DNA of 20,736 bases, taken from contig QOAV01000048.1 in NCBI GenBank assembly GCA_003972845.1, positions 1 to 20,736 of the forward strand, given 5' to 3'. The notes below the pieces were generated by a model. It was not told the DNA's origin, searched no databases, and worked only from the letters and a program-made list of their open reading frames with translations. The translations under genes were made by a program, and so were the position numbers. Shown here piece after piece: positions 1-8,951 of the stretch (within the stretch, counting starts at the first letter, position 1; each line of letters opens with the position of its first letter). The stretch is from Gammaproteobacteria bacterium. GTDB taxonomy: Bacteria; Pseudomonadota; Gammaproteobacteria; QOAV01.

Positions 1-275
1 TTGATGCCGCTGATATGAGCGCCGGCAATACCGGCATTGACGCCTATGATTTCGCAGCCGGACATCAGCTCCACATCTTCCACTGCCTTGCGGATGGATT
101 GCACGGTGGAATCGATATTGGCCACGATGCCCTTTTTCAGACCGCGAGAGGGATAGGAGCCAACGCCGATGATGTCGATTTCACCATCCACCTTGTACTC
201 GCCCACCAGCACCGCGATTTTGGACGTGCCTATGTCCAGTCCCACCAGTAATCTGTTGTCAGATTTTTTACCCAT
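1..275 (-). CDS. ftsA: Cell division protein FtsA, N-terminal part (cut by window edge)
   Basis: FtsA is an actin-like ATPase that tethers FtsZ to the inner membrane and recruits later divisome proteins. Only about 91 N-terminal residues are present. They begin MGKKSDNRLLVGLDIGTS, the phosphate-1 loop of the actin/Hsp70 fold, and continue with KIAVLVGE and the family segment SRGLKKGIVANID. The ATG at 275 is the only reasonable start: it follows the ftsQ stop by 9 nt, and the conserved LVGLDIGTSK sits a few residues in, as usual. The ribosome site is weak (CAGGT right before ATG), which fits translational coupling to ftsQ. The rest of ftsA, and presumably ftsZ, lie to the left of the window. 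Confidence 0.96.
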   Translation of the reverse strand, partial: MGKKSDNRLLVGLDIGTSKIAVLVGEYKVDGEIDIIGVGSYPSRGLKKGIVANIDSTVQSIRKAVEDVELMSGCEIIGVNAGIAGAHISGI

Positions 276-284
276 ACCTGTTTG

Positions 285-1058
285 TCAAACCCCTTTTTTT
301 CCCTGTTCTGTGTCAGACCCGGCTTCCGTTTCCCGCTGTTTCAGGGCGAAACCGTTTGGATAGCGCAAATCCACATATTCAATACGCCCGACCTGAGCTT
401 CTAGTTGTTCCCGGTAAACGCGTAGAAACCGCGCCAGCTGCGCCTCCGCATGTTTGCCATCCATGAATAACGTCATGCTGGCGCCGTCGTCCGAGGCCGT
501 ATCCGCCACCTGCAGCCGCCACATGTGGCGCGCGGTCATTTCCATGGCGCGTATGGACAATGAGACTGATGCCAGCTGTCCACCGAACTGACGATATTTT
601 TCCAGCACTTCGCGCTCACTGCCCGCCGGGCCGCTGAACCGGGGCAAGCCGCTGGCGTCCACTTCGTTTTTTGGCAGGTTGACTATTTCACCTTCCCGAT
701 TGACCCACTGTTTGCGACCCCAGCGCGCCATCAGTTCCTGCTCGCGGAACGATACCTTGATGGTCTTGGGCCAGACCCGGCCAACGCTGACACCTTCTAC
801 CCACGGCATCGCTCTCACTGAATCCTCGATCTCGCGCAGGTTAACGGTGAAATAGTTGTCCTTGACCTTGTCCAGCACTGCTTTTTCCAGTTGTTCGCGG
901 CTGACATGCTTGAACGGACCTTCCCACACCAGCTGTTCCACCGAATATTTCTGCGATTGCAGAAAATTATCCGCGCTGAACAGCAGGCCCAGAGTGGCCA
1001 GCGGCGCCACCGCCAGCCAGACCATTTTCTGATTGTGACTTGGCTTATTTCGGCTCAT
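285..1058 (-). CDS. ftsQ: Cell division protein FtsQ
   Basis: FtsQ is a bitopic inner-membrane divisome protein that joins FtsL/FtsB to the rest of the septal machinery. The 257-residue product has a short cytoplasmic tail, one membrane segment at about 12-28 (VWLAVAPLATLGLLFSA), a POTRA domain at about 39-107 (YSVEQLVWEG to the KTIKVSFREQ strand), and the FtsQ beta domain after it, including MARWG and the late VEYVDLRYPNGFALK-type strand. The frame is open 12 codons further upstream, but the ATG at 1058 (MSRNKPSH) is preferred because CTGGAGAC lies at ribosome-site distance. It overlaps the end of ddlB by 14 nt. The 3' end carries an A7 run in the arrangement GGA AAA AAA GGG just before the stop (see findings). 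Confidence 0.95.
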   Translation of the reverse strand: MSRNKPSHNQKMVWLAVAPLATLGLLFSADNFLQSQKYSVEQLVWEGPFKHVSREQLEKAVLDKVKDNYFTVNLREIEDSVRAMPWVEGVSVGRVWPKTIKVSFREQELMARWGRKQWVNREGEIVNLPKNEVDASGLPRFSGPAGSEREVLEKYRQFGGQLASVSLSIRAMEMTARHMWRLQVADTASDDGASMTLFMDGKHAEAQLARFLRVYREQLEAQVGRIEYVDLRYPNGFALKQRETEAGSDTEQGKKGV

Positions 1059-1959
1059 TGGATGTCTCCAGTATTCTGACCACCAGATCATCAAACGAAT
1101 AACCTGCCTGCCGCGCCGCCATCGGCACCAGACTGTGGTCAGTCATGCCCGGAGCCGTATTCACTTCCAGCAGCCAGGGCTGATTGCCTTCGTCCAGCAT
1201 CACGTCCACGCGCCCCCAGCCGGAGCAGCCCACAATCTCAAAAGCATGCATGGCCATGGCCTGAATATCCGATTCCATTTCTTCTGGCAGCCCGCAGGGG
1301 CAAACATAAGTCGTATCGTCCAACACATATTTGGCGTCGTAGTCGTAAAACTCCCGCGGTGTTTCCAGTCGGATCAGCGGCAGCGTTTCCCCGCCCAGAA
1401 TGCTGGCGGTCAGTTCCACGCCGGTAATATATTTTTCCGCGATGACTGCCGGATCGCAGGCAAAAGCATCGTCCATCGCCTGCTGCATGCCGGCGCGGTC
1501 CCGGACCATTGAAATGCCGATGCTGGAACCTTCGCGACTGGGCTTGATCACCAGCGGCAGGCCCAGTTGATCGATCACCGCATCAATATCGGCGCCAGCC
1601 GTGAGGCGAATGAAATCCGGCGTCGGCAAACCAACGCCTTGCCACAGTTGTTTGCAGCGCAGCTTGTCCATGCCCAGGGCCGAGCCCTGCACGCCGCTGC
1701 CGGTATAGGGCATGCCAATCAGCTCCATACCGCCCTGAATAACGCCATCTTCGCCCCAGCGGCCGTGCAGTATGGTGAAAGCGCGGTCAAAACCACCTTC
1801 CCTCAATACATCCAGCACATCCGCTCCCGCATCAACGCCATGGGCATCGACACCTTTGTTCAACAATCCCTGCAATACCGCCGCGCCGCTGTTCAGCGAT
1901 ACTTCGCGTTCCGTTGAAGGGCCGCCCATGAGTACAGCCACCTTGCCATAGTCAGTCAT
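1045..1959 (-). CDS. ddlB: D-alanine--D-alanine ligase, DdlB type
   Basis: An ATP-grasp enzyme that joins two D-alanines to give the dipeptide MurF adds to UDP-MurNAc-tripeptide. The 304-residue product has the usual length. It begins [20 protein letters not shown], with the family glutamate at about residue 17. Further on are the substrate-loop segment KPSREGSSIGIS, the tyrosine-containing EFYDYDAKY segment, and the C-terminal metal-binding LLEVNTAPGMTDHSLVP. The frame stays open well upstream, but the ATG at 1959 starts exactly at the family N-terminus and overlaps the murB stop as ATGA. The upstream extension only shadows murB in another frame. Adjacency to murB and ftsQ is the standard ddlB setting, which separates it from a stand-alone ddlA. 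Confidence 0.96.
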   Translation of the reverse strand: MTDYGKVAVLMGGPSTEREVSLNSGAAVLQGLLNKGVDAHGVDAGADVLDVLREGGFDRAFTILHGRWGEDGVIQGGMELIGMPYTGSGVQGSALGMDKLRCKQLWQGVGLPTPDFIRLTAGADIDAVIDQLGLPLVIKPSREGSSIGISMVRDRAGMQQAMDDAFACDPAVIAEKYITGVELTASILGGETLPLIRLETPREFYDYDAKYVLDDTTYVCPCGLPEEMESDIQAMAMHAFEIVGCSGWGRVDVMLDEGNQPWLLEVNTAPGMTDHSLVPMAARQAGYSFDDLVVRILETSNEPK

Positions 1960-2864
1960 GCCGGCTCCCCCACGATACGCACTTCCGGTTCCAGCAAAAC
2001 GCCGGTCTCGGTCTTGACCGTGTCGCGGATATGCTCGATCAGCCATTCGATATCCGCCGCCGTGGCCTCGCCTTCGTTTATGATGAAATTGGCGTGCTTT
2101 TCCGACACCACAGCGCCGCCCCTGCGTAAACCCTTGAGTCCGCAGGATTCGATCAACCGGGCGGCATGATCTCCCTCGGGGTTTTTGAACACCGAACCCG
2201 CATTCCAGGTCTTCACTGGCTGCAATTCGGCGCGCTGGTCCAGCAAGGTGCGTATGTCCAGCACGTTGTCGTCGGGACGGGCGGCGGCAAGCGCGAAATG
2301 TGCCGCCACGAACCATTCATCCTGACCCAGCCCGGCCACATGGCGATAGCCGATTTCAAATTCATGCGGACGCCGGACGCTGATGCGGCCGCTGGCGTCC
2401 ATCACTTCCACGGCTTTCACAATGCGCCAGGTTTCGCCACCGAAAGCGCCGGCATTCATGGCCAGCATGCCGCCCACCGTGCCGGGAATGCCGGCCAGAA
2501 ACTGAGCGCCGTTGAGTTTGCTTTTCACAGAAAAACGCGCCACCTGCGCACCCGCGACACCCGCCTCGGCACGAACGACGCCCGGCGCTAACAGGGTCAG
2601 GTCTTTCAACGCGCCGACAGTACAGACAACCGTCCCCCGCAAGCCGCCATCGCGCACCAGCAGGTTGCTGCCAAGGCCGATCACGGTAAGCGGACTCTGC
2701 AACTCCCCGGAGCCCAGCGCCCGCGCCAGATCATCCAGATCAGCCGGTTGATAAAAACGCTCGGCAACGCCACCGGCGCGCCAGCTGGTATGGCGCGACA
2801 TGGGCTCACGGGCTTTCAACGTTCCTTTCAGTGTCATGTTCGTCATTTCTGCAACCGCGGTCAT
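1956..2864 (-). CDS. murB: UDP-N-acetylenolpyruvoylglucosamine reductase MurB
   Basis: MurB is the FAD-dependent enzyme that reduces the enolpyruvyl group with NADPH to make UDP-MurNAc. In the 302-residue product, the FAD-binding segments are [14 protein letters not shown] (about 61-74) and the stretch ending [18 protein letters not shown] (about 125-142). The catalytic serine is in NAGSVFKNP (about S224), followed by [11 protein letters not shown]-terminal [10 protein letters not shown] supplies the second catalytic carboxylate region. The length is nearer type II MurB than the roughly 340-residue E. coli type. It overlaps murC and ddlB by 4 nt each (ATGA). ATGs at codons 7 and 10 are possible alternative starts. 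Enterobacteria keep murB elsewhere, so its place here is a lineage marker. Confidence 0.96.
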   Translation of the reverse strand: MTAVAEMTNMTLKGTLKAREPMSRHTSWRAGGVAERFYQPADLDDLARALGSGELQSPLTVIGLGSNLLVRDGGLRGTVVCTVGALKDLTLLAPGVVRAEAGVAGAQVARFSVKSKLNGAQFLAGIPGTVGGMLAMNAGAFGGETWRIVKAVEVMDASGRISVRRPHEFEIGYRHVAGLGQDEWFVAAHFALAAARPDDNVLDIRTLLDQRAELQPVKTWNAGSVFKNPEGDHAARLIESCGLKGLRRGGAVVSEKHANFIINEGEATAADIEWLIEHIRDTVKTETGVLLEPEVRIVGEPA

Positions 2865-4258
2865 GCCGCCACCCCGTAGCGCTGTGCCAGCCGCGCTGAA
2901 AAAGCGCCAATGTCGCCAGCTCCCAGGGTCAGCAACACATCATCGTCATCCAGCACATTGGCAAGCACATTTTCCGCCTCTTCCAGCGATTCGATCAGCA
3001 CTGGCTGATTGGCGCCGCGGGCTCGTATGGCGCGGCACAGCGAGCGCCCGTCGGCGCCGCTGATGGGCGCTTCGCCGGCCGGATAAACTTCGGTAATCAG
3101 CAAGCGGTCCACCGAATCCAGCACCATGGAAAAATCATCCAGCAGGTCGCGTGTACGTGTGTAACGATGCGGCTGAAACAGCACCACCAGACGTTTTTCC
3201 GGCCAGGCGTTTTTTACCGCGTCAATGGTGACATCCAGCTCTTTGGGGTGATGGGCATAGTCATCTATTAGTACAACCTGGCCCTTGCCGATCTTGATGG
3301 CTCCGCGCTGCTGCATGCGCCGGCCTATGCCGCCAAACTCGGCCAGGCCTTTCTGAATGGCTTCATCGCCCACACCGATTTCACGCGCCACAGCAATCGC
3401 TGCCAGGGCATTCAATACGTTATGCTGACCGGGGTGTCTGAGAGTGATCTCCAGCCAGTCGTCCTGCCCGGGCCGGGACACGGTAAAGTGCATGTTCAGG
3501 CCGGACTGCGAAATATCCGTTGCCCGATAGTCCGCGTCCGCGCGCGTGCCATAGGTGAGTACCGGCTTGTTGATTCGCGGCAATACTTCGCGCACGAATT
3601 CGTCGTCGATGCACATCACCGCCAGGCCGTAAAACGGCAACTGGTGCAAGAATTCCACAAAGGTATCTTTCAGCACTTCAAAATCGCCGCCATAGGTTTC
3701 CAGATGGTCCGCGTCGATATTGGTAACCACGCTGATTTGCGGGTGCAGATGCAGAAACGAGGCGTCGCTTTCGTCGGCCTCGGCCACCAGATACTCTCCC
3801 TTGCCCAGTCTGGCGTTGGCGCCGACACTGTTGAGCAGGCCGCCGATGACAAAAGTCGGGTCAAAGTCCCCCGCCGCCAGTATGCTTGCCACCAGACTGG
3901 TGGTTGTGGTCTTGCCATGGGTACCGGCCACGGCGATGCCCTTCTGGAAACGCATCAGTTCAGCCAGCATTTCGGCGCGGCGTATGACCGGAATCTTCTG
4001 CTCGCGCGCCTCGGCGATTTCCGGATTGGTTTCGTCGATGGCGGTGGAAACCACCACCACGTCGCTACCGGCGATGTTCTGCGCACGGTGGCCGATATGC
4101 ACCTGCGCGCCCATGTCCTGCAGGCGCCGGGTGACGGGTCCAGCCTTGATATCGGAACCAGATACCTGATAGTGCAGGTTCAGCAGCACCTCGGCAATGC
4201 CGCTCATGCCAGCGCCGCCAATGCCGACAAAATGAATTTTTTTCACCCGGTCACGCAT
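2861..4258 (-). CDS. murC: UDP-N-acetylmuramate--L-alanine ligase MurC
   Basis: MurC is the first Mur ligase and adds L-alanine to UDP-MurNAc at the cost of ATP. The 465-residue product opens with the Rossmann-like [17 protein letters not shown] (about 9-25), has the ATP-binding P-loop [10 protein letters not shown] at 111-120, and has the ligase-core segments [23 protein letters not shown], and in the third domain IDDYAHHP and FQPHRYTRT. These are the MurC-specific versions of motifs shared by MurC-F. The ATG at 4258 lies inside the end of murG (8-nt overlap) and puts the conserved VGIGG at its normal distance from the N-terminus. The 3' end overlaps murB by 4 nt. Confidence 0.97.
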   Translation of the reverse strand: MRDRVKKIHFVGIGGAGMSGIAEVLLNLHYQVSGSDIKAGPVTRRLQDMGAQVHIGHRAQNIAGSDVVVVSTAIDETNPEIAEAREQKIPVIRRAEMLAELMRFQKGIAVAGTHGKTTTTSLVASILAAGDFDPTFVIGGLLNSVGANARLGKGEYLVAEADESDASFLHLHPQISVVTNIDADHLETYGGDFEVLKDTFVEFLHQLPFYGLAVMCIDDEFVREVLPRINKPVLTYGTRADADYRATDISQSGLNMHFTVSRPGQDDWLEITLRHPGQHNVLNALAAIAVAREIGVGDEAIQKGLAEFGGIGRRMQQRGAIKIGKGQVVLIDDYAHHPKELDVTIDAVKNAWPEKRLVVLFQPHRYTRTRDLLDDFSMVLDSVDRLLITEVYPAGEAPISGADGRSLCRAIRARGANQPVLIESLEEAENVLANVLDDDDVLLTLGAGDIGAFSARLAQRYGVAA

Positions 4259-5330
4259 GCAGCACCTCCAGGCAGCGATCCGCCACCGCGTGTGTCGCTT
4301 CGGGTTTGGCCAGAGCGGCGGCGGCCTGGCCCATACGCGCCAGCCTGGCTCTGTTGTGCATCAGCTTTTTCAGCACATTCAGCAAAGCGCCGCCCTGCAA
4401 TGCATCCTGATTCACCAGTACCGCGGCATCCCGCGACACCAGAAACTCGGCATTGTGACGCTGATGATCGCTTACCGCGTAGGGATAGGGCACCAGCAGC
4501 GAGGCCACGCCGGCGCAGGCGATTTCCGCCACCGACATGGCGCCGGCGCGCGAAATCACCAGATCCGCCTGGCGATAGGCTGCCGCCATATCATCAATGA
4601 ATTCACGCACATCGGCCCGCACGCCCAATGCTTCATAGCGCCGCCTGGTCTCATCGTATTTGCCGCGACCGGTCTGATGCAGCACGGCGGGACGCTCCGC
4701 CTCCGGCATTTCCGCCAGCGTTTGTGGCACCATTTCATTAAACACCTGCGCACCGAGACTGCCGCCGAAAACAAACAAATGCAGCGGCTCGGCATCTGCT
4801 CTCCGCGAGCGCTGCTGCGCCACCTGGCAAATTTCATCGCGCACCGGGTTGCCGGTTACCTCAAACTCACCGTCGATACCCTCGCAACGATCAAAGCCGG
4901 TCATGAAGCGGGCGCAGAAACGATACAGCCAGCGATTGGTCATGCCGGCTATGGTGTTGGCCTCGTGCAGCAACAGCGGAATGCGGCGCATCCACGCCAC
5001 CAGGCCGCCGGGACCGGTGACAAAACCGCCCATGCCCAGCGCCGCAGAGGGTTGATAGCGGGAAACAATGCGCGAGATTTCCCACATGGAGCGAAGCACC
5101 GAAAATGGCATGCCCAGCCAGCGCAGCACGCCGTTGCCGCGCACACCACGCACGGAAATGGTTTCAAACGGGATGCCGGCCTGTTCAGCGACGCGCTGCT
5201 CGATTTTCCCGGCATTGCCCACCCAGACGATGGACACGCCTTTTTCCATCAGCAGACGCGCCACCGCCAGCGCCGGGTAGACATGTCCACCGGTGCCACC
5301 CGCCATGATCATGAGAGTGCGATTCTGCAT
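4251..5330 (-). CDS. murG: Lipid II synthase, undecaprenyl-PP-MurNAc-pentapeptide GlcNAc transferase MurG
   Basis: MurG is a GT28-family glycosyltransferase on the inner face of the cytoplasmic membrane. It moves GlcNAc from UDP-GlcNAc to lipid I, forming lipid II. The 359-residue product shows the glycine-rich acceptor-side loop [12 protein letters not shown] at 11-22, the second G-rich stretch [13 protein letters not shown], the third loop [13 protein letters not shown], and the UDP-GlcNAc-binding signature [16 protein letters not shown], followed by [18 protein letters not shown]. The ATG overlaps the ftsW stop by one base (TGATG), and the 3' end overlaps murC by 8 nt. Confidence 0.97.
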   Translation of the reverse strand: MQNRTLMIMAGGTGGHVYPALAVARLLMEKGVSIVWVGNAGKIEQRVAEQAGIPFETISVRGVRGNGVLRWLGMPFSVLRSMWEISRIVSRYQPSAALGMGGFVTGPGGLVAWMRRIPLLLHEANTIAGMTNRWLYRFCARFMTGFDRCEGIDGEFEVTGNPVRDEICQVAQQRSRRADAEPLHLFVFGGSLGAQVFNEMVPQTLAEMPEAERPAVLHQTGRGKYDETRRRYEALGVRADVREFIDDMAAAYRQADLVISRAGAMSVAEIACAGVASLLVPYPYAVSDHQRHNAEFLVSRDAAVLVNQDALQGGALLNVLKKLMHNRARLARMGQAAAALAKPEATHAVADRCLEVLHA

Positions 5331-6469
5331 CAGACCCGCCTCCTTTTGCGGCCGCCGGTTTCCAGCGCTGCACGCAGCAGCAAGCCCATGGCGGCGCAGG
5401 ATACGAACATGCTGCTGCCGCCCCAGGACAGGAACGGAAGCGTCAGGCCCTTGGTCGGCAACACGCCCAGATTGACGCCGATATTGATGATCGCCTGAAA
5501 AGCAATCAGCAGGGAAACGCCCTGCGCCAGGCGCGCGACGAAATACTTGCGCTGGGCCTCGGCGCGCGCGGCAATCTGGAAGCCGCGCCAGACCAGCACG
5601 GCGTACAGAGAGATCACGAAAATCACGCCGACAAACCCCAGTTCCTCGCCGATCACCGCCAGCAGGAAATCGGTATTGGCGGCAGGCAGATAATGCAGTT
5701 TTTGCACGCTGGCGCCGATGCCGACGCCAAACAGCCCGCCGCGACCAAAAGCGATTAAGGCCTGCACCAGCTGGAAACCCTTGTCGTAAACATCGCTCCA
5801 GGGATCCAGAAACGAAGTCAATCTCGCCACCCGGTAAGGCGCCATCCAGGCCAGCGACGTCATAGCTGCGATTCCCACCGTGACCACGGCGAGAAAATGC
5901 CAGAGCCGTACCCCGGCCAGGAACAGCATGCCAAACACCGTGGCGGTAATCACCACACCGCTGCCGAAATCCGGCTGCAGCAACAGGATCAGCACCACCG
6001 CGGCGGTCATCAGGGTTATGTTCAACATACCCTTTTGGAAATAATGCAACTGCTTGTGGCGGCGAGCCAGATAACCCGCCACATAGACCACCATGGCCAG
6101 CTTCATGATCTCGGCTGGCTGCAAGCGGAAACCGCCCAGAAACAGCCAGCGATTGGAACCATTGATGCGTTGCCCTATGCCCGGTATCCAGACCAGTAAA
6201 ACCAGTATCACGCCAGCGAGCAACAACAGCGGGCTCAGGTTTTGAATCGTTTTCAGCGGCACCCGGGTCAGATAGACCATCAGCAGCAGGCCGATGCCGA
6301 TATTGACAGCATGTTTTATCAGGGCGCTGCTGCCGCCAGTGATAGCGATGGAGGCCGAATAGACCATGACCAGGCCGAAACTGAGGAGAATGATCAAGGT
6401 GCCCAGCAATACCGGGTCGGCATTGAGATCGCTCAACATGCGGCGTGGTGTGGAAATAACCGCGCTCAT
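5330..6469 (-). CDS. ftsW: Septal peptidoglycan glycosyltransferase FtsW (SEDS family)
   Basis: FtsW is a polytopic SEDS-family membrane protein that polymerises lipid II into glycan strands at the septum, in complex with FtsI. The 379-residue product is strongly hydrophobic with about ten membrane segments; the first is around residues 18-40. Family segments include GSNRWLFLGGFRLQPAEIMKL, LQPDFGSGVVI, the periplasmic loop DPWSDVYDKGFQLVQALIAFGRGG, and the C-terminal LPTKGLTLPFLSWGGSS. These match FtsW/RodA; the place between murD and murG makes it FtsW. The start overlaps the murD stop as ATGA. It is a little shorter than E. coli FtsW because the N-terminal cytoplasmic tail is short. Confidence 0.96.
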   Translation of the reverse strand: MSAVISTPRRMLSDLNADPVLLGTLIILLSFGLVMVYSASIAITGGSSALIKHAVNIGIGLLLMVYLTRVPLKTIQNLSPLLLLAGVILVLLVWIPGIGQRINGSNRWLFLGGFRLQPAEIMKLAMVVYVAGYLARRHKQLHYFQKGMLNITLMTAAVVLILLLQPDFGSGVVITATVFGMLFLAGVRLWHFLAVVTVGIAAMTSLAWMAPYRVARLTSFLDPWSDVYDKGFQLVQALIAFGRGGLFGVGIGASVQKLHYLPAANTDFLLAVIGEELGFVGVIFVISLYAVLVWRGFQIAARAEAQRKYFVARLAQGVSLLIAFQAIINIGVNLGVLPTKGLTLPFLSWGGSSMFVSCAAMGLLLRAALETGGRKRRRV

Positions 6470-7869
6470 GACGTCAGTTCCTGCAGCAGCGCTTCAAAAT
6501 GTTCCCCACGCGCAGCAAAATTCCGGTACATATCGAGGCTGGCGCAGGCCGGAGACAACATGACGATATCGCCGGATTCGGCCCGTGCATCCGCTGCGAC
6601 TACCGCCTGTTCCATGCTATCAACCAAGGTCACGTCAGCAGCATCGCCGACAGCATCGGCGATCAGCTGTTTGTCCCTGCCCAGCAAAATCAGCGAGCGC
6701 ACATGCTTCCGTATCGGCTGTTCCAGCGCAGTGAAATCCGCGCTCTTGCCTTCGCCGCCAGCGATAAGCACCACCGGTCGGGTCATGCCTTGCAGCGCGG
6801 CAACGGTTGCGCCCACGTTGGTGGCTTTGGAATCGTTGATCCAGGCCACGTTTTTTCTGTTCGCCACAAGCTTGCAGCGGTGATTGAGGCCGCCGAATCG
6901 CCACGCCGTATCCGCCGCCGCAACGGGATCCACGCCCAGCGTTTCCACCAGAGCCATGGCCGCCAGTACATTGGCCTGATTATGGCTGCCGGGCATGGTC
7001 ATGCGGTCGGCGCGCAACAACTTGTTTTCACCCTTGACCAGCCAGGTTTCGCCATCGACTTGCACGCGACCAAAATCATCCATGGTTTGCGGACAGGACA
7101 GGCCAAAGCTGATGATTTCGGCGCCGGGATCAATATCCATGGCCATTACCAGTCTGTCATCCCGGTTCAGCACAACGCGGCTGGCCGTGCGATACACCGT
7201 CGATTTGGCTGCTGCGTATGCGGCCAGATCGTCATAGCGATCCATATGATCTTCCGATACGTTGAGCACCACCGCCGCAGCACTGTGCAGGCTGCGAGTG
7301 GTTTCCAGCTGAAAGCTGGACAGTTCCAGCACCGCCACCTCATAATCGTGTTGCTCCAGCAGATCCAGCACCGGCAAGCCGATATTGCCGGCCGCAACGG
7401 CCTGCTGACCGGCGTCACGCAGCATCTCTGCAGCCAGCTCTGTTACCGTGCTCTTGCCATTGGAGCCAGTAATGGCGATCACCGGCTTTGTATTGGCGCG
7501 CAGGAACAGTTCCACGTCACCCAGCAGCTCCGCCCCACGCCCAACTGCTTCGGCTATTGCCGGGGTCTTTACAGACACGCCGGGGCTGACCACCAAGGCA
7601 TCAACACCGATAAACACCGATGCATCGAATGCACCGGTATGCACCGGCACCTGCGAAAACTGTCTGCGCAGCTCGACCAGCCCGGGCGGGTTGGCACGTG
7701 TGTCGGCCACACGTACGTCGCAGCCGCGGGCGTTCAGATAACGCACAGCGGACAAACCGGTCTGCCCCAGGCCAACCACTAAAACTTTTTTGGGCAACGG
7801 TGCAGTCATGGGCGCAGCTCCCGCAGCGGCACTACCGAAATGGTGTTGATTGTGAGCAAAATCATTCAT
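6466..7869 (-). CDS. murD: UDP-N-acetylmuramoyl-L-alanine--D-glutamate ligase MurD
   Basis: MurD adds D-glutamate to UDP-MurNAc-L-Ala with ATP. Numbered from the ATG at 7869, the UDP-binding N-terminal segment [15 protein letters not shown] is at about 31-45 and the P-loop TGSNGKST at about 134-141. Further on are [28 protein letters not shown] and the third-domain [12 protein letters not shown]. The start is uncertain. The ATG at 7869 keeps the 4-nt ATGA overlap with mraY that is common in this cluster, but it adds a 20-residue low-complexity leader. The ATG at 7809 (MTAPLPKK) has a GGGAG ribosome site and gives 447 residues, closer to the usual length. The mature protein may well start at 7809. 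Confidence 0.96.
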   Translation of the reverse strand: MNDFAHNQHHFGSAAAGAAPMTAPLPKKVLVVGLGQTGLSAVRYLNARGCDVRVADTRANPPGLVELRRQFSQVPVHTGAFDASVFIGVDALVVSPGVSVKTPAIAEAVGRGAELLGDVELFLRANTKPVIAITGSNGKSTVTELAAEMLRDAGQQAVAAGNIGLPVLDLLEQHDYEVAVLELSSFQLETTRSLHSAAAVVLNVSEDHMDRYDDLAAYAAAKSTVYRTASRVVLNRDDRLVMAMDIDPGAEIISFGLSCPQTMDDFGRVQVDGETWLVKGENKLLRADRMTMPGSHNQANVLAAMALVETLGVDPVAAADTAWRFGGLNHRCKLVANRKNVAWINDSKATNVGATVAALQGMTRPVVLIAGGEGKSADFTALEQPIRKHVRSLILLGRDKQLIADAVGDAADVTLVDSMEQAVVAADARAESGDIVMLSPACASLDMYRNFAARGEHFEALLQELTS

Positions 7870-8948
7870 CTCAGCTTCAGCGTCGCCAGCCCCACCAGAA
7901 CCAGCATCAGGGAAATAATCCAGAAACGCACGATCACGCGCGGCTCCGGCCAGCCTTTCAGTTCGTAGTGATGATGCAGCGGCGCCATGCGAAACACGCG
8001 CTTGCCGCGGGTCTTGAACGAGCCCACCTGAATCATCACCGACACGGCTTCCATGACGAATACGCCGCCCATAATGAACAGCACGATCTCCTGTCGCACG
8101 ATGATGGCGGTCACGCCCAGCAAGGCGCCCAGAGCCAGAGCGCCAACGTCGCCCATGAACACCTGGGCCGGGTAGGTGTTGAACCAGAGAAAGCCCAGGC
8201 CCGCGCCCATCACCGCGCCGCAGATAACCAGTAATTCCCCGGCGCCCTTGATGAAGGGAAACCCAAGATATTCGGAATAGATGGCATTACCCACAACATA
8301 GGCAAAAATACCCAGAGCGCCCGCCACCATGACCGTGGGCAATATGGCGAGGCCGTCCAGGCCGTCGGTCAGGTTCACCGCATTGGAGGTGCCGACAATA
8401 ACGAAATAGCCCAGCAGCAGATACAGCGGCCCGAGCTGAATCATGACCTGTTTGAAAAATGGCACCAGCAGCGATGTTTCCGCCGGCGTGTTGGCAGTGG
8501 CGTACAACACGCCGACAGCAGTAAGGCCGAACAGGCTCTGCCACAGCATTTTCTTTTTTGCGCTCAGTCCTTTCGGGTCCTTGTGCACCACTTTCCTGTA
8601 ATCGTCTACCCAGCCGATGGCGCCGAAACTGAGCAGGGTAAACAGGGCAACCCAGACAAACTTGTTGGACAAATCCGCCCACAGCAAAGTTGCCACCGTG
8701 ATGGAAACGATAATCAGCGCGCCGCCCATGGTTGGCGTACCGCGCTTGTCCAGATGCGTACTGGGGCCGTCATCGCGAACCGACTGACCGATCTGGTAAT
8801 GCTTCAGCTTGCGTATCATCACCGGCCCGAGGAACAGGGAAATGGCCAGAGCCGTAAGCACGCTCAGAATGCCTCGCAATGTCAGGTAGCGGAACGCGTT
8901 GAGCGCGCTGATTTCATCTGCCAGATTGTCAATGAGATAAAATAACAA
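7866..8948 (-). CDS. mraY: Phospho-N-acetylmuramoyl-pentapeptide-transferase MraY (TTG start)
   Basis: MraY is an integral membrane enzyme that transfers phospho-MurNAc-pentapeptide to undecaprenyl phosphate, forming lipid I. The 360-residue product has the same length as E. coli MraY. Catalytic and signature residues are in place: the DD pair at 115-116 in [17 protein letters not shown] at about 192-201, FMGDVGALA with the third aspartate, and the [11 protein letters not shown] loop near the C-terminus. The start codon is TTG (8946-8948). It aligns exactly with the family N-terminus and has GGAG about 8 nt upstream, inside the end of murF, so it is probably the real start. There is a 3-nt gap to murF. 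Confidence 0.97.
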   Translation of the reverse strand: MLFYLIDNLADEISALNAFRYLTLRGILSVLTALAISLFLGPVMIRKLKHYQIGQSVRDDGPSTHLDKRGTPTMGGALIIVSITVATLLWADLSNKFVWVALFTLLSFGAIGWVDDYRKVVHKDPKGLSAKKKMLWQSLFGLTAVGVLYATANTPAETSLLVPFFKQVMIQLGPLYLLLGYFVIVGTSNAVNLTDGLDGLAILPTVMVAGALGIFAYVVGNAIYSEYLGFPFIKGAGELLVICGAVMGAGLGFLWFNTYPAQVFMGDVGALALGALLGVTAIIVRQEIVLFIMGGVFVMEAVSVMIQVGSFKTRGKRVFRMAPLHHHYELKGWPEPRVIVRFWIISLMLVLVGLATLKLR

Positions 8949-8951
8949 GAC

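Noticed and set aside
1960..2316. Long upstream extension of ddlB (119 codons)
   Set aside because: It overlaps murB completely, lacks any DdlB features, and the family N-terminus begins at the ATG at 1959.
3422..4600. Long plus-strand open frame of 392 codons opposite murC/murG
   Set aside because: It is antisense to two clearly identified Mur genes, has a low-complexity His/Gln/Arg-rich product with no family features, and is explained by codon bias of the GC-rich genes on the other strand. The same holds for the plus-strand frames at 4257-5498, 6499-7782 and 9183-10040.
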